Positions 56,545 to 64,000 of a stretch of 64,000 bases of DNA are shown one piece after another. Source of the DNA: Podospora pseudoanserina (taxonomy: Eukaryota > Ascomycota > Sordariomycetes > Sordariales > Podosporaceae); NCBI RefSeq assembly GCF_035222485.1, contig NW_026946671.1, positions 124,001-188,000 of the forward strand. The letters run 5' to 3'. Within the stretch, counting starts at the first letter, position 1; every line of letters starts with the position of its first letter. A program made the position numbers and the translations under genes. The notes beneath the pieces were generated by a model. It searched no databases. It saw only the letters and a program-made list of their open reading frames with translations, and had not been told where the DNA came from.

Positions 56545-57814
56545 TTATGCGTGTATCGTCTCTGTCGAGCTCTCATACCATTCCTGGTTTACCCAGCTTG
56601 CGATCATATCTCTCGCATCAGCGGAGAGTTTGTCATATCCTGGATTCTCTTTTGGTTCGAACATTGCTGTCGTCTTTGTTAGCCACCCTCGTTTGGATCT
56701 CACAACTGGAAGAATGCTCACACATGTGCGCCCAAGTCTCATCCCTCGCCTTGTCGTTAACTGCTGGTCGCCAATCCCCGGCCTGATCCCTCTGCGGCAC
56801 CACGCAAAACGTCCTCTCGTCTCCCAGCACTGTGCCGACCATGCTGACCTTTTCGAGAGCCCCCGCACTTTTCCCCAGCCGGGTGTAGAGGTTCCCGAAA
56901 CCGACGTTCAGCTCCTTGTTGAGGCGCATCATGTACGCCACCCGCTTTCGAAGTTCTTCTTTTCGGGCGAGGCAGCCGACGAATTCGAGATGGGAGGTGG
57001 CCCAGGTGAGGCCTTGGGTTATCTGCTCGCGCTTGAGGTAGGCCGCCGCTCCTGTTGCGGTTATTGCGCCTACTGCTCCGGCTGCCAGGGCGAGGGTCCC
57101 CCATTTCCCCCACCCGCCTCCTCCGGTTTGTGGTTTTTGGTCTGGTTGTTGTTGTTGTTTCTGGGTGGATGGTGGGGCTTCGATGGCTTTTTGGGGAGCT
57201 TGTCGTTGTTGGTGGTGGTTTTCTTTGGCTGCGTTGGATGAAGCACCGCCCCATATCGATGCCAGGCCGCTTAGTTGACCCATCACTTCTGCTGCTTTGG
57301 AGTAGTGCGTTTCTGCCCCGTGGGCGACGACGCCGGGGGAGATGCCGAGATAAGGGGTGTCGAAGGCGAGGACAGCCTGGATGTAGGGGAACATGAGGGA
57401 GTTGAGGGGGGCTTTCATGTTGCCTTGGTCGGGGGAGTTGCCGTTGTTGGGGATGGAGCCGTTGATTGCTTGTTCGGAGGCGATAGAGATGGCTGTTTCG
57501 GCGGCGACGATGCCGCCCATGGAGTGGCCGATCAGGATGACGCGGACGCCGGGCTCGACGGTGGGGGAGGGGGTGCCGAGGGAGACTTCGAGGTCGATTA
57601 CCTTGTTGAGGAGCCAGTCGCGGAAGCGGTTGACGCAATCGGTTAGGTCGCCGCGGGTTTCGTAGGTGGGGTAGATGAGGAATTCGAGGTTGAGTTTGGG
57701 GAGGAGGGCGCGGAGGAGGGAGAGGAGGTGGGTTGGGAAGGCTTGGTTGGGGCCGAAAGTGTGGTCGTTACCCTTGAAGCCGTGGATGAAACAGAGGAGG
57801 AGTGTCTTCTTCAT
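56545..57814 (-). CDS. DUF676-like alpha/beta serine hydrolase, 404 aa
   Basis: Two exons: 57814-56722 and 56666-56545; 55-nt intron with a GTGAGC donor and CAG acceptor. The N-terminus MKKTLLLCFIHGFKGNDHTF gives strand plus oxyanion HGFKG, and IGHSMGGIVAAE is the GxSxG nucleophile elbow; AVLAFDTPYLGISPGVVAHG follows. A linker of Gln, Pro and Gly precedes a hydrophobic segment WGTLALAAGAVGAITATGAA (about 235-255) that may be a membrane helix. The splice restores the family ending DETWAHMSMFEPKENPGYDK and ARDMIASW. The fold suggests a membrane-associated lipase or esterase; no substrate can be assigned. Confidence 0.85.
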
Positions 57815-59043
57815 TTTGGGGATGGGTAGGCGGTGGCATTGGTGGTCGGTTGGGCGGGTGCGACTGCAATATAGGGAACTGCTTGAGCTGTGATATAGAA
57901 ATAGAATCGGGAATCTAGAACTGCATCACAAGGCTGGCGTTGCGGGCGCTCAGTGTGGGGGCGGGGCCTGTGACGCATGGCAGATTGGCACTTCAGGTTG
58001 ATGCAACTCCACATGCCGTTGGAGATCTCCCAGAGGCTTGTGAATGCCCAGAACGCTGGGGCTTGCATTGCTCTTGGTAGGCCATATCATGGAAAACTGA
58101 TACGTAGACTGGTACCCATCATAGAGCTACTGAAAGACAGTCAATAGCTGCCGGAGCATAGGCAATGTCCCTAGCAGGTAGTTGATAGGACTTCAGGAAT
58201 AATCGGGATGTCTTGCAAGAGAGTTAATTGACGGCATCTATCGTCTTTCAAGGTCTTAATATTCCATGTCGTGGCCTGCATGTTTGTCCCTAGTGTGAGC
58301 ACATGCCGAGACTTGAGCGATTCTAAGCCTGGTTCTGGTTCTTCGTGATACGAATCTTGTAGGAAATGGCGAGGGACACTTCATAACGACATACCCAGTG
58401 TTTGATGGAAATCGTATTGGAGATGGGTACTTGGAAGTAGGGTGGCGTCCAAGGCTAGGCAGTTCTGGAGGTGACAGCTTACAGTGCCACAGCTGTTCGT
58501 GTCCTAGTTGACAGTTCATAAATGAGAGATTTCCAGGACGTGGCAGCAGACACTGCAAGATTATCTTCAGATTATCTTCATAATTCTATTCTATCTCTTC
58601 CATCGTCAAAGAGATCAGTCAATCGCTGAAGCAGCGGCATAAGAAACTCTTGATTAGGTAAGCTTACACCCCGTTGCCTGTGGGCCGCGTCCGTGCGCAG
58701 AAACGCGCCAAGAGAGACGGGCCCTGGCCCTGAGCGAGTTGCTTCTTGTCGCAGTGATCAAAAGCGCGGAAACGTCTCTGAGCATCATCCAACTTCAGTT
58801 CCTTTCAGCGCAGTCGAGGTGACCAGCCTGGCATCGACCACGACGTACTTCGTACCATGCCTTGAACTCGGTTCGGTCGCTGCATCTTCTTTCACTTTTT
58901 CTTCTCCTGCTCGGTCTTATTAACTGCTTCATTAAGGTTCGGTTTCTTCTACTTTTGATTTACTACCATATGTGCCGCCGTTCGGTTTGCTTTTCAACTA
59001 CCACTTGCCAGAAATACCTAATTGCCATCTTTCAATAGTCACC
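57815..59043. other. divergent intergenic region upstream of PAP1
   Basis: 1.2 kb. A CT-rich stretch (about 58880-58960) lies just before the PAP1 leader. No other element is recognised. Confidence 0.45.
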
Positions 59044-61082
59044 ATGACTGAACGCGTCTACGGCGTCACGCCGCCCATCTCGACGGCTCTGCCCACCGAG
59101 GCAGAGAAGCGAATGCACCAGGCGCTCCATGAGGAGCTGCGTGCCCAGGGCACTTTCGAGAGTCGCGCCGAGACAGAAGCGAGGAAGAAGGTTATTGCTC
59201 AGCTTGAGAAAATCACAACTGCGTTTGTCAAGAAGGCTACGGCCGAGACCCAAAACTCGTTCATGGTGCGCGAAGCGATTGGGAGGGTGTTTACTTATGG
59301 CAGTTATCGTCTTGGTGTCTATGGTCCGGGTTCCGATATCGATACCCTGGTGGTGGCCCCCAAGCATGTCACGACCGAGCAGTACTTCCGTCTCTTTCCT
59401 CCCCTCCTCGTCGAGATGGCTCCCTCCGGCGCCATCACTGATCTCACTCCAGTCCCCGACGCCTTTGTGCCCATCATCAAGTTTGAGTTTTCCGGTATCA
59501 GCATCGATCTGATCTTTTGCTCCATCAAAGGTCTCACCCAGATCCCCGAGGACAAGAGTTGGAACCTGACCGACAACACTCTGCTGCGCGGACTGAGTGA
59601 AAATGAGGTGCGTTCGCTCAACGGAACAAGAGTCACAGATGAGATCCTCAACCTCGTCCCCGAACCTGCTACCTTTAAACTAGCTCTCCGGGCCATCAAG
59701 CTGTGGGCGCAACGCAAAGCCATCTATGCGAACATTATGGGTTTCCCCGGAGGTGTTGCCTGGGCCATGCTGGTTGCCAGAGTGTGCCAGCTATATCCCA
59801 AAGCAACAAGTGCGGTTGTGGTGAACAAGTTCTTTCATATCATGTTGAAGTGGCCCTGGCCGCTGCCTGTCTTGCTCAAGGATATCGAGTACAACATTTC
59901 CGTTACACGGGCCCCTGTTTGGAATCCCAAGGTACGTCAAACACCTCATAAGCTTGGACAGCAATTGACTCACCATCTGTACAGCTATACTCCAGCGACA
60001 GAAACCACAGGATGCCCATCATCACCCCAGCATACCCAGCCATGTGCGCAACCCACAACATCAACAGGTCCTCCAAGGTGGTGATCATGCAAGAGTTGGA
60101 GAAAGGAGTCCAGGTAACTGAGGAAATCATGACAGGCAGAGCACCGTGGAAGGCGCTATTCACCAAACACACCTTCTTCACGTCTGACTTTCGGTATTAC
60201 CTTACAGTCATTTCGTCTAGCAGGACCAAGGATGCCCAGAACGTGTGGTCAGGTTTTATTGAGTCGAGGGTGCGTGTTCTTGTGAACAAGATTGAGAATC
60301 ATGCCGCCATAGTACTGGCGCGCCCATTCAACAAGGGGTACGACCGTCAGCACCGTTGCCAAAATTATGAGCAGCTTGGAGATGTGGTCAACAGCGGAAG
60401 CTTGGCATACCTGTACAAGCCCACGCCCGAGGAGGAGGAGAAGGTTAAGGGTGAAGCCAAGACAGAAGTCAAGGCAGAGTTGATCAATGCGAATCTGAAG
60501 CCAGAGAGTGTGTTGCAAGATGGCCCAGTCGTTAAGCCCGAGCCTGATACCGAGACTGCAACACCCCCGCCCGTTACCGCAGCAGATGGAGCTGCCATCA
60601 AGCCAGAACCGGGCGCAGAGTCAGCCATGCCACCCCCGGCGCCACCACCAGTCGCCGATGGGGTCAAGAAGGAAGAAGTCACAAAGAATGGAGATGGAGG
60701 CGAACAGAAAGACGGCAACGACGACGAAGTCAAGCTTGCCGATATCCCGGAGAAGAAACAGGAACTGGAAGTGTTTACCACTAACTACTACATTGGGCTA
60801 CAGCTGGGCAAGACGCCCGCGTCACTCGATCTTTCTCGCGAGGTCCAGGAGTGGATGAGCATGTGTCGCAGCAGCGACCTCTACAAGGAAGGCGTCAACT
60901 TTCTCGCCGTCACTCACATTAAGAACACGATGCTTCCCGACGACGTATTCGAACCTGGCGAGGTGAGGCCGCGTCCCCCGAAGAAGAAGCTCAAGAGACA
61001 AGCGCCGGATGATTCTTCGGCGCAGCAACCGACAAAGAAATCCAAGCCAGTCGGGCCAGCTCTAACCCCGGCCGTGAGCTAG
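59044..61082 (+). CDS. PAP1: nuclear poly(A) polymerase Pap1, 661 aa
   Basis: Two exons: 59044-59931 and 59985-61082; 53-nt intron (GTACGT...ACAG). The start is the ATG in ACCATGA at 59044; an upstream in-frame GTG at 58972 is not a credible start. The product begins MTERVYGVTPPISTALPTEA. The nucleotidyltransferase active site is GSYRLGVYGPGSDIDTL (Asp98, Asp100) with the third Asp155 in GISIDLIF. The central domain (LALRAIKLWAQRKAIYANIM GFPGGVAWAML) and RNA-binding domain (SSDRNHRMPIITPAYPAMCA THNINRSS) follow. An insert rich in Glu, Lys and Pro interrupts the C-terminal half (about 475-575), then ends in a Lys-rich tail (PPKKKLKRQ, a likely nuclear signal). It adds poly(A) tails within the cleavage/polyadenylation complex. 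Confidence 0.97.
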
Positions 61083-61969
61083 CGGTCTCGTGCGAGCGTA
61101 CCATGAGACAGAAAGTTTTGGAGTGTAAAAAAAGCAACACATTGTTGAGTTATGGGATTTGGCACCTTTGAGAAGATAATCGCGAGAAAAATTTACAACA
61201 GCGGCTGGGTTTTGGGGCGGCGGCGGCGGCGACGGCGTTGGTCATTGGGTATGGGGTAGTGTAAAGTATTTAGATCTTTCTAGACTAATAGAGTTAGGGT
61301 TTTGGGGCACAAGTGCCTCCCAAATTTCTTCGGATTGCTCTGGGTCAATGGGGTGATGGAATGTAATTTATGCTATGTCGATGTATATAATCAAATGCTA
61401 ATCGAAGTTTGCAACTTTCAATGTGAGGTGTGATTCTCAGACGCCATGATGACTAGCAGGATAGTGATGCTTTTCTGATTCTGGTAACGAGTGATATCAA
61501 GCAAACAATCAGCAATACCCAAAAATCTCTTCGGCACTGTAGGGGACTTTGGGGGGGGGTCATGGTCACCGGCGGAGAGGGGAGGTGGGATAGGGACTTT
61601 TGGACGGGGAGGGCGAGACTCGAGTTCGGCGGCGTGGGGGGTTGAGTTTGGTAAGGTGCATGCCGTGATTGTTGAGAAGATCAGTAGAATACTAACGGCG
61701 GTGTGGAGGAGGTTGACCACCTATCTTTGCTTCTCGCACTGCTCGAGATTTAGCAGGGCTGGTTAGAGATACACATGAGCTGATCAAGAACGAGGTAAGA
61801 CTGGCTCGCATGAGCAAGAACCATCGCTGGCATTGTTGTCAGTGTCAACGGGTTCACCACAGCCAAAATTGACCTACAGACATCGTTGCTCCTTCCTTGG
61901 TGCAATCAATGGTTTGTGTAGTAGGTCAAACACGCCCCTTCCAACAGCTCCAGTTAGCCTATCCATATT
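61083..61969. other. PAP1 3' flank
   Basis: 0.9 kb without a supported gene. A minus-strand frame at 61418-61720 looks like a signal peptide followed by a Pro-rich tail, but it has no ATG (it opens at GTG directly after an in-frame TAG). Confidence 0.4.
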
Positions 61970-62147
61970 GGCCCCTCGTGGTCCAGTGGTAAGGCTGCTG
62001 GAGCTGCTCTCAATTGAAGGATTGGGTCCAGCAGCCTTCTCGATTCGATTCCTATCCGGAGTAAAAGCCCTACGGGGTTCTTCGTAGCCGGTCACCCCTC
62101 TCAAGCTGGCAATGGGAGGGTTGGCTGGTGAGCTCCTTTGCCCTTTT
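61970..62147 (+). mobile_element. tRNA-derived Pol III element, copy B (SINE-like)
   Basis: A perfect A-box match TGGTCCAGTGG lies at 61979-61989. A perfect 12-bp hairpin (61991-62002 with 62027-62038) follows, then a B-box-like GATTCGATTCC at 62042-62052. The tail 62058-62096 contains GGAGTAAAAGCCC, GGGGTT and TTCGTAGCCGGTCACC, then a GGTTGGCTGGTGAGCT block (62119-62134) and a TTTT run (62144-62147). No T-stem or acceptor stem can be paired, so it is not a functional tRNA. The tail aligns to copy A at 23257-23415 through the same blocks in the same order. 5' and 3' limits are approximate, and no target duplication was found. Confidence 0.62.
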
Positions 62148-62390
62148 CGACTGTCCCTTTCTTCTGTTTTTACTTGGCTGTGTAAGTGAGTAAGTCCACG
62201 AAGGTGGGAGCCTTGGGAATAGTTTCAATGAACCTGGTTGGTCGGTGAAGTCGCATTTAAAATGGTCTCTATTCTCGCGACTGCTATTTGATCAAGTCGT
62301 CAACACGACCACCATGTCATAACCTAAACTCATCTCTCATAACAAAAGCCACCCAAACCGCCGTTGTATCCTCACCTACACCACCACCGC

Positions 62391-63957
62391 TCACAAATAA
62401 TACCCCAGCCCCAACCCCAACCTCTCACAATACTCCACCTCCCTAAACAGCCCATCCCTCGACACAGGCCAATCCAACCCCCTCAGCACCCCCCTTCTCC
62501 TCCCCTTACTCACAGCCTCCCACACCCCCGCCCTGTCCCTCTGCCCCAAACTACCCTTCCACCCTTCCCCCCTAGCCCTCAACCACCCCCTCTCCAAATT
62601 CGGATTTCCTTCCTTCACAAACTGCGCAAAACTGTCCAAGACAAATTGCTCAAACGCCCTATCCCCTCCATCACCATCTCTCTCTCTCATCCCCTGCCTC
62701 CTCAACGTCCCAAACACGTAGTACAACTCCCCCGAGTGACACCTCAGATAAGGTTTCCTTGTATCACCCAATGGTTTCCCTTCCGTCCGCGGCGGCTCGC
62801 ACACGTCTAGCTTGGGCCATCCGGGCATTTGATATGTCCGGTCGAATTCGTAATAATATAAAGAGGAGAAGAGGTTGTTTTGGACGGCGGCAAAGGCAGT
62901 GGCTTGGTCTACGCAGCGGAATATTGCGTTTGTGGCCAGGCGGGTGGTCAGGTTGAACAGGTCGAGTGTTGCGTTGCCTGTGTTTGGGTGGGCTACGGGG
63001 GGCAGCTGGGAGGGGGAGAAGCCTTGGGAGAGGAGGTACTCAGTAGCATCGGTGGTGGTAGACGAGGGGAAACTGATAAACGGAGAGCCGTCGTCGTGGG
63101 TGATGCCCATTAATATATTTAACGGGCGGCGGCGTTTGGGAGAAGGAAGAGAAAGCGACAGTTCTGATGTGGTGAGGTATGTCCCGTCTACCACTAAATA
63201 TCTCGCTGACGTGAGGGAGGTCAGTGTCGATGCTGGGACGGCGCGGAGGCAGTCGACCTGAGAGGGGGCGTTGGTGCAGTTTGTTGCGTTGAGGATGGTG
63301 TTGGCTACCACCGAGACTTGCTCGGGGATGGTGTAGTATTTCGAGTAGGTTGTTCCGTAGTTTAGACCGCCGAGGTTGCTGAGGAGGATGGCGCCCGAGA
63401 ATTTGTCGAGGGCTTTGGGGGAGGCGATCAGGGCTCTGACCGAGGCGGCGCCAGCGGATTGGCCAAAGATGGTGATGCGGTCTGGATCGCCGCCGAGGGA
63501 TTGGATGTTTTTCCGGACCCAGTCCAGGGCTGTGATTTGGTCGGCGAGGCCGTAGTTGCCGTTGGTTTTGCCGTCGTTCAGGGCTAGGAAGCCGAGGGTG
63601 TGAAGGCGGTAATTGATAGCTACGACGATGATGTCACCTCTGGAGGCCATGTTACCCCCGTCAAAGGTCGGGTCGTTGGCTGTACCGCCTGTGAAGGCAC
63701 CACCGTGGATCCAAAAGGCGACAGGGCGGAGCTGCTTCTTGGGGGGAGCGGAGTTAGGATTGGGGAGGTGGGGTGTCCAGATGTTGAGGAATAAACAGTC
63801 TTCGGTACCGGTGTTGCCTCCCTGGGCACATTGGGAGCCATACTCCAAAGCAGAGGCAGCCTCTCCTGAGCCCTGGAACAGAGTCGGGTATGTGAATCTT
63901 TGCGGCTGCGGCGCATAGCGGACTCCGAGGAAGCGGAAAGAAAGACGGTCTCGAAAG
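62391..63957 (-). CDS. type-B carboxylesterase/lipase, 5' end beyond the window
   Basis: The visible last exon runs from an acceptor at about 63958 (GAGATAG) to the TGA at 62391, some 521 codons. The part beyond the right edge should contain the signal peptide or start. Family features: FRFLGVRYAPQPQRF, the disulfide-region EDCLFLNIWTP, oxyanion WIHGGAFTGG, INYRLHTLGFLAL, NYGLADQITALDWVRKNIQS, nucleophile elbow FGQSAGAAS (Gln in place of the commoner Glu), an acidic DDGSPF segment and the catalytic His in CHSGELYYVFG. Several N-glycosylation sites (NATN, NATL, NLT) fit a secreted protein. Substrate is unknown. Confidence 0.9.
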
Positions 63958-64000
63958 CTATCTCGAGGTCAGCACATGTCGCCTCTCACGAAACGGAAAA

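Noticed and set aside
56757-57638. 293-codon Arg/Pro-rich minus-strand frame
   Set aside because: It overlaps the serine hydrolase gene in another frame and has the composition of a shadow of GC-rich coding sequence.
61418-61720. candidate secreted Pro-rich peptide on the minus strand
   Set aside because: The frame opens at GTG immediately after an in-frame TAG and lacks any ATG. An upstream exon could not be identified.
61970-62060. functional tRNA gene
   Set aside because: A and B boxes are present, but the T-stem and acceptor stem do not pair and the spacing includes an unusual 12-bp hairpin.

Overview
The window is nuclear DNA of a filamentous ascomycete, most likely a sordariomycete close to the Sordariales. 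The evidence is: short GT-AG introns of about 50-75 nt with CTAAC/TACTAAC branch points; fungal-type versions of Laa1, Dml1, Smp3, Pho8, Pet100 and a DUF2841 (YDR124W-like) protein; C-rich third codon positions; and one AT-rich, inverted-repeat-bounded island that looks mutated by RIP. I recognise about 21 protein genes. Most are housekeeping and most have introns, so exon coordinates were worked out by hand from splice signals and reading-frame continuity.

Layout. 1-10.4 kb: an (AAG)n microsatellite, a DUF2841 gene on the minus strand, then a 7.8-kb stretch with no credible gene. 10.4-16.9 kb: a 9-exon ABCC (MRP/Ycf1-like) transporter with a 1,029-nt intron. 18-26 kb: a UPF0047/YjbQ protein, an unrecognised minus-strand gene, DML1, a tRNA-derived repeat (copy A), tandem repeats and vacuolar alkaline phosphatase PHO8. 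26.26-26.82 kb: a RIP-like MITE. 27-32 kb: a SnoaL/NTF2-like protein, an alpha/beta-hydrolase fused to an RNA-5'-triphosphatase-like phosphatase, and a DUF1640 mitochondrial coiled-coil protein. 32.2-38.5 kb: LAA1. 39-43 kb: TACO1-like, PET100, SMP3. 44.5-49 kb: SKP1, RPL39, ARL1. 50-58 kb: a small Cys-tailed protein, FRS2 (Phe-tRNA synthetase alpha), a short conserved protein, PHS1 and a serine hydrolase. 59-64 kb: PAP1, a second copy of the tRNA-derived repeat (copy B) and a carboxylesterase running off the right edge.

The genes do not form one pathway. Small functional groupings exist: TACO1 and PET100 (both cytochrome c oxidase biogenesis) are adjacent and convergent, and LAA1 and ARL1 both act in trans-Golgi traffic.

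The most interesting non-gene signal is the pair of related Pol III-type elements (A copy near 23.3 kb on the minus strand, B copy near 62.0 kb on the plus strand). They share tRNA-like A and B boxes, a conserved structured tail and a T-run end, and look like an undescribed SINE or structured RNA family. A second cross-cutting signal is that at least four genes are each interrupted by a one-base frame break at a short homopolymer. This looks like residual assembly error, but could be real.
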